A stretch of 64,000 nucleotides of DNA, taken from positions 1,259,001-1,323,000 of the forward strand of contig JACKOH010000001.1 of NCBI GenBank assembly GCA_024234395.1. The letters run 5' to 3'. Each line of letters starts with the position of its first letter. The first letter of the stretch is position 1. Origin of the DNA: Pseudomonadales bacterium. Lineage in GTDB: Bacteria > Pseudomonadota > Gammaproteobacteria > Pseudomonadales > Pseudohongiellaceae. Of the stretch, positions 25,251 through 35,420 are shown one piece after another. The position numbers were made by a program, and so were the translations under genes. Under the pieces are notes generated by a model. It was given only the letters and a program-made list of their open reading frames with translations. It made no database searches and was not told the DNA's origin.

Positions 25251-28200
25251 ATGAATACCGAACAACGCCTGCAATCGCTCCATGACGCCCTTAACCAGCG
25301 AATTCTGGTTCTGGACGGCGCCATGGGTACCCTGATTCAGGCGCACAAACTGGCGGAATCCGACTTCCGGGGTCTGCGGTTCAAAGATCACCCCATCGAT
25401 CTGGCCGGCAATAACGACCTGCTAACGCTGACTCAATCTGAAATAATTTTTCACATTCACCGGCAGTATCTGGAGTCCGGCGCCGACATCATCGAAACCA
25501 ACACCTTCAATTCCACGTCCAGTTCTCAGGCCGATTATCAGCTTGAGGCACTGGTCTACGAACTGAATTACGAGGCGGCAAAGCTGGCCCGCAGATGTTG
25601 CGATGAGTTCACGGGCGACAACCCCGACCGCCCCCGCTTCGTTGCAGGCGTGGTAGGACCGACCAGCAAGACCGCTTCAATTTCACCGGATGTCAACGAT
25701 CCCGGTTTACGCAATACCAGTTTCGACAGACTGGTGGACGATTACCGTAACGCCGTGACCGGACTGATTGACGGGGGTGTAGATCTGATTCTTATCGAAA
25801 CCGTCTTCGACACCCTCAATGCCAAGGCGGCAATTTTTGCTGTCCAGTCCTGCTTTCAGGAGCAGGGCCGGGAGCTGCCGATCATGATTTCCGGCACCAT
25901 AACCGATGCCAGTGGCAGAACCCTGTCCGGACAGACCGTCGAGGCCTTCTGCAACTCCGTTGCCCATGCCCGGCCGCTCTCAATCGGCTTCAATTGCGCC
26001 CTGGGGGCCGAGCAATTACGTCCCTATGTCGAAGAAGCCAGCGGTCTGCTCCCCTGCCTGGTGTCAACGCATCCTAATGCGGGACTGCCCAATGAAATGG
26101 GTGAATATGACCAGACGCCCGAACAGATGGCAGCCATAATCGGTGAATTCGCCAGGCAGGGTTTTCTCAACATAGTCGGAGGCTGCTGTGGCACCACGCC
26201 GGAACACATCCGGGCGATCGTGGATACGGTATCCGCCTACCCGCCCCGGCAGGTTCCTGCCATTGAACCCCGCTGTCGGCTCAGTGGTCTGGAAGCTCTG
26301 AACATCGGTCCCGATTCTCTGTTCGTTAACGTCGGTGAGCGAACCAATGTGACCGGCTCGGCCCGCTTTGCCCGGCTGATCCGGGAGGGCGATTTCGACA
26401 CCGCGCTGGACGTGGCCAGGGATCAGGTGGAGGCCGGCGCACAGATTATCGATATCAACATGGACGAGGGCATGCTGGATTCCCGGGAGGCGATGGAGCG
26501 CTTTCTGCGCCTGGTCGCTTCCGAGCCGGATATCAGCAAGGTCCCGATCATGATCGATTCCTCGAAATGGGAGATCCTCGAGGCCGGGCTGAAGGGTATC
26601 CAGGGTAAAGGTATCGTCAACTCCATAAGCCTGAAGGAAGGCGAACAGGATTTCATCGCCAAGGCCCGACTCTGCCTGCGCTACGGCGCCGCCGTCGTGG
26701 TGATGGCTTTTGATGAACAAGGTCAGGCGGACAGCCTGCAGCGCAAGAACGACATCTGTCGTCGCAGCTACGATATCCTGGTAAAGGAGGTGGGGTTTGC
26801 ACCTCAGGACATCATTTTTGACCCCAATGTGTTTGCCATCGCTACCGGCATCGAAGAACACGACAACTACGCGGTGGACTTTATCGAGTGCTGCCAGTTC
26901 ATTCGCAAGAACCTGCCCCATGCGCTGATCTCCGGCGGGATCAGTAATGTGTCGTTTTCATTCCGGGGCAACAACCCGGTCCGTGAAGCGATCCATTCGG
27001 TGTTTCTTTACCATGCGATACGTGCCGGACTCACCATGGGCATCGTCAATGCCGGACAACTCACTGTCTATGATCAGATTCCGGCTGAGCTCAAGGAGCG
27101 GGTCGAGGATGTGGTACTGAACCGGCGCCCCGATGCCACCGAGCGGCTGATGGAAGTGGCAGCCAGATTCGGCGGGACAGGCAGCGCCGTAGCCAGCGAA
27201 GAGAACCTGGACTGGCGCAACGGCAGCGTCGAAGAGCGCCTTTCCCACGCACTGGTAAAAGGAATTACCCGGTTTATCGAGGAAGACACCGAGGCGGCCC
27301 GCCAGCAGTTTGGACGCCCCATCGGCGTCATTGAAGGTCCGTTGATGGATGGCATGAACGTGGTTGGCGACCTGTTCGGCAGCGGCAAAATGTTTCTGCC
27401 CCAGGTGGTCAAAAGCGCCCGGGTTATGAAACAGGCAGTTGCCTATCTGCTGCCCTACATTGAAGCAGAGAAAGATGGTGGAGAACGCCAGGCCAAAGGC
27501 AGAATCCTCATGGCTACCGTCAAGGGAGACGTACACGACATCGGCAAGAATATTGTCGGCGTGGTGCTGGGCTGCAACAATTACGAGGTAATCGACCTGG
27601 GCGTAATGGTCCCATGTGAAAAAATATTACAGATTGCCCGTGATGAGAATGTCGATATTATCGGCCTCAGCGGCCTGATTACGCCCTCACTCGACGAAAT
27701 GGTTCACGTGGCAAAAGAGATGCAGCGTCTCGACTTCAAGGTACCGCTTCTAATTGGGGGGGCAACCACTTCCAAGGCGCATACCGCAGTAAAAATTGAA
27801 CAACACTTCCAGAATGACGCGACGGTCTACGTTCCAGACGCATCGCGCAGTGTCTCTGTGGTAAGCAATCTGCTGAGCCGGGAACACAAGGCCGGCTTTG
27901 TCGGCCAGGTACGGGAGGAATACGCGGAAATTCGCGAACGGACCGGCAAGCGCAGCAGTTCCAGAAAACTGCTGTCTTTGCCGGCGGCCAATGCCAACCG
28001 CTTCCAGGCTGACTGGCAGGAATTCAAGCCAGTCCGGCCGACGTTTCTGGGCACCCGCGTGTTCGAGGATTATCCCCTCGATGAACTGTTACCGTACATC
28101 GACTGGACCCCCTTCTTCATCACCTGGAACCTGGTCGGCAAATACCCGGCCATACTCGAAGATAAAGTGGTCGGCAAGGCCGCCACCGAGCTGTTCACAG

Positions 28201-28940
28201 ATGCCCATCGACTGCTTGATGAAATTATCGCCGGCAAGCAGTTACAGGCCAAAGCGGTGATCGGTTTCTGGCCGGTCAATGCCGATGCACATAATGACGT
28301 TCAGGTTTACCGGGATGAGGAATCCCGTGAACCGGTCGCGGTGCTGCATTTTCTCCGCCAGCAGATCGAACGGAACAACGGGGAACCCAACTACAGCCTG
28401 GCGGATTTTATCGCGCCGGCCGCTCAGGGTACCGATTATCTCGGAGGATTTGCAGTCACTACCGGTCTGGGAGTGGATGAACTGGTCGCCAGGTACGAGG
28501 CCCAGCATGACGACTATCAGGCACTGCTGGTCAAGGCTCTGGCGGACCGGCTGGCCGAAGCGCTGGCGGAGCGCATGCACGAACGGGTGCGCAAGGAATT
28601 CTGGGGTTATGCGGCCACCGAAGCGCTGGACAATGAAGCACTGATCAAGGAACGCTATCAGGGAATCCGTCCGGCTCCCGGCTATCCGGCCTGCCCGGAC
28701 CATGCGGAAAAGACCACCCTGTTCCGATTGCTTGATACGGAACGGCATACCGGCATAAGCCTGACCGAAAGTTTCGCCATGTGGCCAGCCGCCAGTGTCA
28801 GCGGCCTGTATTTCGCTCATCCGCAGGCCCGGTATTTCAATGTCGGCAAGATCACCCTTGAACAGGTGGAGGATCTGGCTGCCAGAAAGAAGCAGGATGT
28901 GGAGATCGTCAGCCGACTGCTGGCGCCCAATCTGGATTGA
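25251..28940 (+). CDS. metH: Cobalamin-dependent methionine synthase
   Basis: 1229 aa, the usual length. It transfers the methyl group of 5-methyltetrahydrofolate to homocysteine through cobalamin. Modules in order: homocysteine/zinc barrel (about 1-330, with Cys in NCALG and the GGCCGTTP pair); pterin-binding barrel (about 355-620, NVGERTNVTGS); cobalamin cap and binding domain with the lower-ligand His in DVHDIGKN near 762; and the C-terminal activation domain (about 905-1229, RPAPGYPACPDH binding S-adenosylmethionine). No SAH or cobalamin riboswitch was recognised in the 200-bp leader. Confidence 0.97.
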   Translation: MNTEQRLQSLHDALNQRILVLDGAMGTLIQAHKLAESDFRGLRFKDHPIDLAGNNDLLTLTQSEIIFHIHRQYLESGADIIETNTFNSTSSSQADYQLEALVYELNYEAAKLARRCCDEFTGDNPDRPRFVAGVVGPTSKTASISPDVNDPGLRNTSFDRLVDDYRNAVTGLIDGGVDLILIETVFDTLNAKAAIFAVQSCFQEQGRELPIMISGTITDASGRTLSGQTVEAFCNSVAHARPLSIGFNCALGAEQLRPYVEEASGLLPCLVSTHPNAGLPNEMGEYDQTPEQMAAIIGEFARQGFLNIVGGCCGTTPEHIRAIVDTVSAYPPRQVPAIEPRCRLSGLEALNIGPDSLFVNVGERTNVTGSARFARLIREGDFDTALDVARDQVEAGAQIIDINMDEGMLDSREAMERFLRLVASEPDISKVPIMIDSSKWEILEAGLKGIQGKGIVNSISLKEGEQDFIAKARLCLRYGAAVVVMAFDEQGQADSLQRKNDICRRSYDILVKEVGFAPQDIIFDPNVFAIATGIEEHDNYAVDFIECCQFIRKNLPHALISGGISNVSFSFRGNNPVREAIHSVFLYHAIRAGLTMGIVNAGQLTVYDQIPAELKERVEDVVLNRRPDATERLMEVAARFGGTGSAVASEENLDWRNGSVEERLSHALVKGITRFIEEDTEAARQQFGRPIGVIEGPLMDGMNVVGDLFGSGKMFLPQVVKSARVMKQAVAYLLPYIEAEKDGGERQAKGRILMATVKGDVHDIGKNIVGVVLGCNNYEVIDLGVMVPCEKILQIARDENVDIIGLSGLITPSLDEMVHVAKEMQRLDFKVPLLIGGATTSKAHTAVKIEQHFQNDATVYVPDASRSVSVVSNLLSREHKAGFVGQVREEYAEIRERTGKRSSSRKLLSLPAANANRFQADWQEFKPVRPTFLGTRVFEDYPLDELLPYIDWTPFFITWNLVGKYPAILEDKVVGKAATELFTDAHRLLDEIIAGKQLQAKAVIGFWPVNADAHNDVQVYRDEESREPVAVLHFLRQQIERNNGEPNYSLADFIAPAAQGTDYLGGFAVTTGLGVDELVARYEAQHDDYQALLVKALADRLAEALAERMHERVRKEFWGYAATEALDNEALIKERYQGIRPAPGYPACPDHAEKTTLFRLLDTERHTGISLTESFAMWPAASVSGLYFAHPQARYFNVGKITLEQVEDLAARKKQDVEIVSRLLAPNLD

Positions 28941-29083
28941 GATCAGGCTGACAAGGGACCGGGCGATTCGTTAAACTTACGGGCCGATTCCCTGCCTATT
29001 CAGCGGCAGAGCGAGGCAGCCCTGAAACCAGGAGCCCCTGTTAATACGGAAACAACACTCTAACCCAGCTACCACGGAACCCC

Positions 29084-30742
29084 ATGTACAGATACGATCA
29101 ATACGACCACCAGATGCTCAGCGACCGGGTTGCCCAGTTTCGCGGCCAGACCCGGCGCTATCTGGAGGGTCGACTCAGCGATGCGGAATTCCTGCCTTTG
29201 CGGCTGCAGAACGGCCTCTACATCCAGCGCCTGGCGCCCATGATGCGAATCGCCGTGCCCTATGGATTACTGTCGTCGCGGCAGCTGCGCAAACTGGCCT
29301 TTATCGCCGATCATTTTGACAAGGGCTACGGGCATCTGACCACCCGCCAGAATATTCAATTCAACTGGCCGGCACTGGAAGAGGTACCGGATATCCTCGA
29401 GCACCTGGCCGAAGTGGAAATGCATGCGATTCAGACCAGCGGCAACTGTATTCGCAATACCACCACCGACCAGTTTGCCGGGTGTGCGGTGGATGAAATC
29501 GAGGACAGCCGCCCTTACTGTGAGATTATTCGCCAGTGGTCGACCTTTCATCCGGAATTTGCCTACCTGCCCCGCAAATTTAAGATTGCCGTCTGCGGTA
29601 CCCGTGAGGACCAGGCGGCAACTCAGGTGCATGACATCGGCATCTACATCGTACGCAATGAGCAGGGTGAAACCGGTTTCCGGATCCTGGCCGGTGGCGG
29701 TCTGGGCCGCACGCCGATCGTCGGTCACGAAATGGCCGGATTTGTCGAGAAAAAACACCTGCTGACTTTTCTGGAAGCCATCCTGCGCGTCTATAATCGC
29801 GAAGGGCGGCGTGACAACAAGTACAAGGCGCGGATCAAGATCCTGGTCAAGGAAACCGGTCCCGAAGCGTTCCGGGATAAGGTGCACGCCGAATGGGAAA
29901 AGATCAAAGACGGGGCAATGACGCTTACCGATGCCGAAATCGAGCGCTGCCGATCCTTTTTTACCGCCCCTCCCTATCGGGAGCTGCCGGAGACCAGTCC
30001 CGAGCTGGAGCAGGCACTGGCCAGCGATCTGCTGTTCGCCAGCTGGTACCAGCAGAATGTCCGTCCCCATCAGCGCTCCGGCTACGCCATCGCCACGCTT
30101 AGCCTGAAAGAAACCGGCATCGCTCCCGGCGATATTTCCGCCGAGCAGATGAACTTTGTTGCCGACCTGGCAGATCTCTACAGTTTCGGGGAAATGCGTA
30201 TCAGTCACCAGCAGAACCTGGTATTTACCGATGTGGAAAAAGGGCAGCTTTACGCACTGTGGAAGCAGCTGTCCACACAGTCATTGGGCACGCCCAACCT
30301 GGGTCTGCTCACCGATCTGATCTGTTGCCCCGGCGGCGACTTCTGTGCGCTGGCCAATGCCAAGTCGATCCCCATTGCCGAATCCATCCAGCGCCAGTTC
30401 AGTGATCAGGCACTGCTGCAGGATATCGGTGAACTGGCAATCAATATTTCCGGATGTATGAATGCCTGCGGTCACCACCATGTCGGTAACATAGGCATTC
30501 TCGGCGTGGATAAGAAAGGCGAGGAATTCTATCAGGTATCCCTGGGTGGCTCGGCCGGCAACCGCACCAGTCTCGGCGCGATCATGGGACCGGCCTTTGC
30601 CCAGGAGGAAATTCCCGCGGTAATCGAGAAAATCGTCGCGGTTTACCGGGAACACCGGGATCCGGGCGAGGCATTCATCGAGACTTACGACCGTATTGGT
30701 ATGACTCCATTCAAGGAACGGGTTTATGCAAAAGCTGATTAA
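29084..30742 (+). CDS. cysI: Assimilatory sulfite (nitrite/sulfite) reductase hemoprotein
   Basis: 552 aa, the length of the pseudomonad CysI type. It reduces sulfite to sulfide with six electrons using coupled siroheme and [4Fe-4S]. Cluster ligands are visible as Cys415, Cys421 (CPGGDFC) and Cys458, Cys462 (GCMNACGHHH). The two-fold ferredoxin-like and heme-binding repeat is complete (NFTTR-like TTRQNIQFNW near 85). No CysJ flavoprotein is nearby, so electrons probably come from ferredoxin or another reductase. The last 17 bp overlap the DUF934 gene, indicating coupled expression. Confidence 0.92.
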   Translation: MYRYDQYDHQMLSDRVAQFRGQTRRYLEGRLSDAEFLPLRLQNGLYIQRLAPMMRIAVPYGLLSSRQLRKLAFIADHFDKGYGHLTTRQNIQFNWPALEEVPDILEHLAEVEMHAIQTSGNCIRNTTTDQFAGCAVDEIEDSRPYCEIIRQWSTFHPEFAYLPRKFKIAVCGTREDQAATQVHDIGIYIVRNEQGETGFRILAGGGLGRTPIVGHEMAGFVEKKHLLTFLEAILRVYNREGRRDNKYKARIKILVKETGPEAFRDKVHAEWEKIKDGAMTLTDAEIERCRSFFTAPPYRELPETSPELEQALASDLLFASWYQQNVRPHQRSGYAIATLSLKETGIAPGDISAEQMNFVADLADLYSFGEMRISHQQNLVFTDVEKGQLYALWKQLSTQSLGTPNLGLLTDLICCPGGDFCALANAKSIPIAESIQRQFSDQALLQDIGELAINISGCMNACGHHHVGNIGILGVDKKGEEFYQVSLGGSAGNRTSLGAIMGPAFAQEEIPAVIEKIVAVYREHRDPGEAFIETYDRIGMTPFKERVYAKAD

Positions 30743-31226
30743 GAACGGCAGTCTGGTCGACGATCAATGGGTGCTGATCAAACAGGCCTCCGACGCCGGC
30801 ATCCTGCAAGCACTGCCCGGTCGTGATCTCATCGTGCCGCACCGGTTCTGGAAGTTTTTCCAGGACGACATCGCCAACTACTGGGGTCAGGTAACGATCT
30901 GGCTGGATAGCGACGAACGGGTTACCGACATTCGTGAACCACTCGAGTCGTTTCCGCTGATCGGCCTGAACTTTCCGGTTTTTTCGGATGGCCGTTCCTA
31001 CACCAATGCCAGAGAGCTGCGGGAGAATCTCGGCTACCAGGGAGAAATCCGGGCGCTGGGCGATGTATTAAGGGATCAGCTCTACTACATGCACCGCTGT
31101 GGATTCGATGCATATTCTCTGCGCCATGACCAGGACCCCGACGAATGCCTGCAGGCGTTCGACGACTTCGCTACCGGTTATCAGGCCAGTATCGACCAGC
31201 CCCAACCGCTGTTCCGACGACGCTGA
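30726..31226 (+). CDS. DUF934 family protein, sulfite-reductase partner
   Basis: 166 aa. The family feature GRSYTNARELRENLGYQGEIRALGDVLRDQLYYMHRCGFD is present in full. DUF934 proteins are encoded with the CysI-type sulfite reductase across gammaproteobacteria and are thought to help sulfite reduction or electron supply; the precise job is not settled. Its start lies inside the cysI end. Confidence 0.9.
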   Translation: MQKLIKNGSLVDDQWVLIKQASDAGILQALPGRDLIVPHRFWKFFQDDIANYWGQVTIWLDSDERVTDIREPLESFPLIGLNFPVFSDGRSYTNARELRENLGYQGEIRALGDVLRDQLYYMHRCGFDAYSLRHDQDPDECLQAFDDFATGYQASIDQPQPLFRRR

Positions 31227-31253
31227 ACCTGAACCCCGCGGGCCGGCGGCATT

Positions 31254-32414
31254 ATGGAAACCGATTCTCTGCTGTTTTCCTTCTTTCTGATCTTCAGCGG
31301 TGCCGCCCTGCTTTCCACGGTGGCACTGGTGTTCAGACAACCACTGCTGGTCGCCTATATCGCCCTTGGCGTGTTACTGGGTCCACACGGCACCAGTCTG
31401 GTGTCGGAGGCCAGTCTGCTCAGTGATATCGCTGAATTCGGCATCATCTTCCTGCTGTTCCTGCTGGGCCTGGATATGCAGCCGGCAAAGCTGCTCAGCA
31501 CCCTGAAAAAGACGTTCCTGGTCACGCTCATCAGCACCGGCGTGTTTGTAATGCTGGGCTATGGAACCGGCCTGCTGTTCGGGCTGACTCAACTGGAAAG
31601 CCTGGTTATCGGTGCGTCGATGATCTTTTCGAGTACCATCATCGGCATCAAGCTGCTACCCACCACCGTCTTGCATCAGAAGCATATGGGCGAACTGATG
31701 GTCGGCATCCTGCTGCTGCAGGACTTTATCGCCATCTTTCTACTGGTTTTCCTGGATATCAATCCCGATGAGGAAGCCCACGCCCTGGCGGTGGTGCTGG
31801 CCTTCCCGGCGCTGATGCTGATTGCCTGGACCAGTACCCGATACCTGCTGCTGTTCCTGATCGCCCGGTTCGACCACTTCAAGGAATATATCTTCCTGCT
31901 GGCTATCGGCTGGTGCCTGGGTATTTCGGCCCTGGCCGCCTTCATGGGACTTTCCGCAGAGATCGGCGCCTTTGTAGCCGGGGTGTCGCTGGCTACCAGT
32001 CCAATCGCCCAGTACATCGCCTTCAGCCTGAAGCCATTGCGGGATTTTTTCCTGATCCTGTTCTTTTTCTCCCTGGGAGCCCAGTTCAATATCGAGCTGC
32101 TGGGTGAGATTATTGTTCCCGCCCTGGTGCTCGGGGCACTGGCTTTGACTCTGAAACCGGTAGTCTTTCACTACCTGCTGCGACGTTTCGAGGAGCGCAA
32201 CAAGCTGGCCTGGGATGCCGGGCTGCGACTTGGACAGATCAGCGAATTTTCGTTGCTGATTGCCTACGTGGCCACCCAGTCGCGGATTATCGGCGAGGAA
32301 GCATCGCTCATCATTCAGGCCGCCGCCATCATGACTTTCATCGCCTCTTCCTATATCGTGGTGATGTTCTGCCCCACCCCTATCAGTCTCAACGAAAAAC
32401 TGCGTCGTGACTGA
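31254..32414 (+). CDS. CPA2-family monovalent cation:proton antiporter (membrane domain only)
   Basis: 386 aa with about 11-12 membrane spans. It has the CPA2 patterns LGVLLGPHG, GIIFLLFLLGLD and SAEIGAFVAGVSLA, plus RLGQISEFSLLIA, as in KefB/KefC/YbaL. The usual C-terminal RCK/TrkA-N regulatory domain is absent: the protein ends shortly after the last span, so it is a membrane-only version. It begins 27 bp after the DUF934 gene on the same strand. Confidence 0.88.
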   Translation: METDSLLFSFFLIFSGAALLSTVALVFRQPLLVAYIALGVLLGPHGTSLVSEASLLSDIAEFGIIFLLFLLGLDMQPAKLLSTLKKTFLVTLISTGVFVMLGYGTGLLFGLTQLESLVIGASMIFSSTIIGIKLLPTTVLHQKHMGELMVGILLLQDFIAIFLLVFLDINPDEEAHALAVVLAFPALMLIAWTSTRYLLLFLIARFDHFKEYIFLLAIGWCLGISALAAFMGLSAEIGAFVAGVSLATSPIAQYIAFSLKPLRDFFLILFFFSLGAQFNIELLGEIIVPALVLGALALTLKPVVFHYLLRRFEERNKLAWDAGLRLGQISEFSLLIAYVATQSRIIGEEASLIIQAAAIMTFIASSYIVVMFCPTPISLNEKLRRD

Positions 32415-32431
32415 AGGCTGAAGCTGATAAC

Positions 32432-33427
32432 TCAGTCGTCCAGGTTCAGCAGCAGTCGGCCTACCGCCCGACCGTGGAGCACCTGCTCCAGGTTGGCCTG
32501 TAACTCGGCAAAATGAATTTCCCGGGCCAGTTCGGCCAGTGCTTCCAGTTTCCACTCCGATGCCAGGCGCTGCCAGACACGGCTCTTGGTAGCAAGCGGG
32601 AGATTCACAGAATCGACGCCCAGCAGATTGACACCCCGCAGGATAAACGGAAACACAGTGCCATCGAGCTGTGGCGAACCCACCAGTCCACAACAGGCCA
32701 CGCTGCCACCATAGCTGAGCATCTTGAGAATATTGACCAGGGTCTGACCTCCCACGACGTCGACCGCAGCAGCCCACTCCTCTTTCAACAACGGACGCTT
32801 CGATTCCTCTTCCAGTAGCGCGCGATCAACCACCCGCGCGGCCCCGAGCCGGGACAGGAATTCTTTCTGGTCGGCCTTGCCAGTGGCTGCCGCCACCGTG
32901 TATCCCAGTTTACTGAGAATCGCTACTGCTATGGTGCCGACACCGCCCGTGGCCCCTGTCACCAGCACCTCACCATGCTCCGGAGTCAGACCGTTGAGCA
33001 GCAGCTTTTCCACGCAAAGCGCCGCGGTAAAACCGGCAGTACCAATTATCATGCTTTCTTTCAGGGAGAGTCCGGGTGGCCTCGGAACTATCCATCCGGC
33101 GGGCACCCGGATGAACTGCCCGAAGCCGCCCGATGTATTCATGCCCAGGTCATAACCGATGACAATTACCTGATCGCCGGGTGAGAATCCAGCCGCGGTG
33201 GACTCGACGACTTCACCGGCGGCGTCGATGCCCGGGGTGTGAGGATAATTGCGAGTGACGCCCTTATTGCCGGAAGCGGAGAGAGCATCCTTGTAATTCA
33301 GGGATGAGTAGCGAACCCGTATCAGCACCTCGCCGGCAGGAAGCTCTTCAACCTGGCGTTCCACGATATTGCTGACGAATTTGCCTGATTCCTGCTCTTC
33401 GACCAGCAGGGCCTTGAAAGTTTGCAC
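32432..33427 (-). CDS. acuI: Acrylyl-CoA reductase / YhdH-type oxidoreductase
   Basis: 331 aa, medium-chain dehydrogenase/reductase without catalytic zinc. Visible: SSLNYKDALSASG near the N-terminus; PGIDAAGEV; the Rossmann motif VTGATGGVGTIAVAIL at about 155-170; and KADQKEFLSRLGA. AcuI reduces acryloyl-CoA to propionyl-CoA with NADPH and gives acrylate tolerance, relevant to marine bacteria that degrade dimethylsulfoniopropionate; here that is inference. Same strand as sohB, 30 bp downstream. Confidence 0.9.
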   Translation of the reverse strand: MQTFKALLVEEQESGKFVSNIVERQVEELPAGEVLIRVRYSSLNYKDALSASGNKGVTRNYPHTPGIDAAGEVVESTAAGFSPGDQVIVIGYDLGMNTSGGFGQFIRVPAGWIVPRPPGLSLKESMIIGTAGFTAALCVEKLLLNGLTPEHGEVLVTGATGGVGTIAVAILSKLGYTVAAATGKADQKEFLSRLGAARVVDRALLEEESKRPLLKEEWAAAVDVVGGQTLVNILKMLSYGGSVACCGLVGSPQLDGTVFPFILRGVNLLGVDSVNLPLATKSRVWQRLASEWKLEALAELAREIHFAELQANLEQVLHGRAVGRLLLNLDD

Positions 33428-33457
33428 TGGCGTCTCTCCCCGGTAGTTATCTGTCGC

Positions 33458-34522
33458 TCAGGAATAAAAATTCCTGGAGTCGTTCTTCTCCATGAACGTG
33501 GCCGCCGCTGCCTCGATCATGCCTCTGAAAATGGACCCCACCTTATCATGAATGGTTTTTCTCAATTCATATTCAACTTCGTAAACATCGGCGCTTTCGC
33601 AGGCAGCCACCAGACATTCGTCACTGGTTTTCAGTTCGTCGACCATGTAGCGTTCCTTGGCCTGTATTCCGACCCAGGTTTCACCGGTCGAAATCCTGTC
33701 GATGTCGACACTGGGTCGATGGTCCTTGACCCACTGCTTGAACAGGGCATGCATGTCTTCCACGTCCTGCTTCACCTTGTCCCTGCCTTTTTGAGTAATT
33801 TCACCAAAGGGTGTCAGAGTGGTTTTGAATTCCCCGGCGGTAATGGTCTCGTAGTCGATTTCGTTCTTCTTCAACAGGCGATGAAAATTCGGCAACTGAA
33901 CCAGCACTCCGATGGAACCGATAATCGCGAACGGTGCCGCCACCAGCTTGTCTGCCAGGCAGGCCATCATATAGCCGCCGCTGGCTGCCACCTTATCCAC
34001 GCAGATAGTCAAGGGAATCTTCTGTGCCTTGATGCGCATCAGCTGTGACGATGCCAGACCATACGCGTGTACCATGCCACCCGGACTTTCCAGCCGTAAC
34101 ATGACCTCGTCCTTGTCAGTCGCCAGCGCCAGAATCGCGGTAATTTCCTCGCGCAACGAGGCTACCGCCTGGGCTGCAATATCGCCCTTGAAGTTGAGGA
34201 CGTAGATTCGCTTTTTGCGTTCTTCTTCCTGATCGCTGTCCGATCTGGTGGCCGCCCGTTCGGATTTTCCCTGAGCCTTTTCCTGCTTCTTTTTCGACTT
34301 CAGATCCAGTTTAAGCCGATGCTTGTCCAGCACCGCTTTCTTTAATGAGTCGAGCAGCTCTTCAAGATGCTCGTTAAGCTTGGTGACCTTGATATGGCCT
34401 TTGGCGGCACCCTTGCGCTGCCGGTTGCCTGCCGACGCCAGTGCCACGAGAATGACAATGACCGCCAGTACCAGGGTGACTACCTTGGCGAGAAACATGC
34501 CGTACTCAATCAGGTACTCCAA
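33458..34522 (-). CDS. sohB: SohB-type inner-membrane serine peptidase
   Basis: 354 aa. An N-terminal membrane span (YGMFLAKVVTLVLAVIVILVAL) is followed by a basic, Lys-rich SohB N-terminal segment. The S49 signal-peptide-peptidase-like domain has the catalytic Ser in VAASGGYMMA and the Lys in AGEFKTTLTPFGE. It probably cleaves membrane-derived peptides with the active site on the periplasmic side. Length agrees with the family. The gene lies between acuI and nudC on the same strand. Confidence 0.94.
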   Translation of the reverse strand: MEYLIEYGMFLAKVVTLVLAVIVILVALASAGNRQRKGAAKGHIKVTKLNEHLEELLDSLKKAVLDKHRLKLDLKSKKKQEKAQGKSERAATRSDSDQEEERKKRIYVLNFKGDIAAQAVASLREEITAILALATDKDEVMLRLESPGGMVHAYGLASSQLMRIKAQKIPLTICVDKVAASGGYMMACLADKLVAAPFAIIGSIGVLVQLPNFHRLLKKNEIDYETITAGEFKTTLTPFGEITQKGRDKVKQDVEDMHALFKQWVKDHRPSVDIDRISTGETWVGIQAKERYMVDELKTSDECLVAACESADVYEVEYELRKTIHDKVGSIFRGMIEAAAATFMEKNDSRNFYS

Positions 34523-34559
34523 GAGCGCTCTCCTCTAGTTGATCTATTTCAGTTACCCA

Positions 34560-35402
34560 TCACGAATCGGTCATTTTGCCCGTTCCAGATGCAACAGTAA
34601 AACGTTCCCGGTGCAATTGTATGAGCTGGCCAGCCACACTGATTCCGGCAGCGGGAGTGGCCGGGATGGCATCCGGCAGAAACCATTTCAATTCCTCTAT
34701 CTCACCGGGTTCGGGTCGCAGTTCTCCACCCAGGTAATCAGCGAAAAAGCCCAGCATCAGCTGGGACGGGAATGGCCAGGCCTGACTGCGCACATAGCGG
34801 ATATTGCCTATCTCGATACCTGCCTCCTCCCTCACTTCCCTGACCACGGTCTGCTCCGGCGTTTCACCCACTTCGATAAATCCTGCCAGACAACTGAAAA
34901 AGCTGCCCTTGTAGCGACTGTGTCGAGCCAGCAGCATCCGCTCTCCGTCGGTCACCAGCACGATGACACAGGGATTGATGCGTGGGTACCAGCTCTGTTC
35001 ACAGGCGGGACAGCGCAGTGCCCGTTCCTGCGGATGAGGTTCATTGGGGTGGCCACACCTGCCACAGAAGCGATGGGAGTGATACCAGTGGGTCAACTGA
35101 TTACCCAGACCGGGCAGCTGAAAGTCCACCTCGCGATAGTCCAGCAGCAGCTGGCGCAAAGGGATGAATTCAGCACCGGCCGGCGGATTGAAATCAGTGT
35201 CCACGTGCAGGGCCAGGTAACGATGTTCTCCCCGCTGTTCAATCAGCATGGGCAGGTGGCTGTCCGATTCCAACCCGGTATCCAGATCCTCCAGTTGCCA
35301 CAGGCAGGACCCATCCCGGAATAGAATTTTCTGACCACAATAAATCAGCAGTCGATCACCGGGATTGCAGGCAGGCAAATTGACGAAATGAGGATTACTC
35401 AA
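34560..35402 (-). CDS. nudC: NAD(H) pyrophosphatase / RNA NAD-decapping Nudix enzyme
   Basis: 280 aa. A zinc ribbon (CGRCGHPNEPHPQERALRCPAC, split here as CGRC and CPAC) precedes the Nudix box GFIEVGETPEQTVVREVREE with its REVREE metal-binding core, and the NudC-specific SQAWPFPSQLM follows. The enzyme hydrolyses NADH and removes NAD caps from RNA 5' ends. It is full length. Confidence 0.95.
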   Translation of the reverse strand: MSNPHFVNLPACNPGDRLLIYCGQKILFRDGSCLWQLEDLDTGLESDSHLPMLIEQRGEHRYLALHVDTDFNPPAGAEFIPLRQLLLDYREVDFQLPGLGNQLTHWYHSHRFCGRCGHPNEPHPQERALRCPACEQSWYPRINPCVIVLVTDGERMLLARHSRYKGSFFSCLAGFIEVGETPEQTVVREVREEAGIEIGNIRYVRSQAWPFPSQLMLGFFADYLGGELRPEPGEIEELKWFLPDAIPATPAAGISVAGQLIQLHRERFTVASGTGKMTDS

Positions 35403-35420
35403 CGGGTTTCCAGGCTATGG

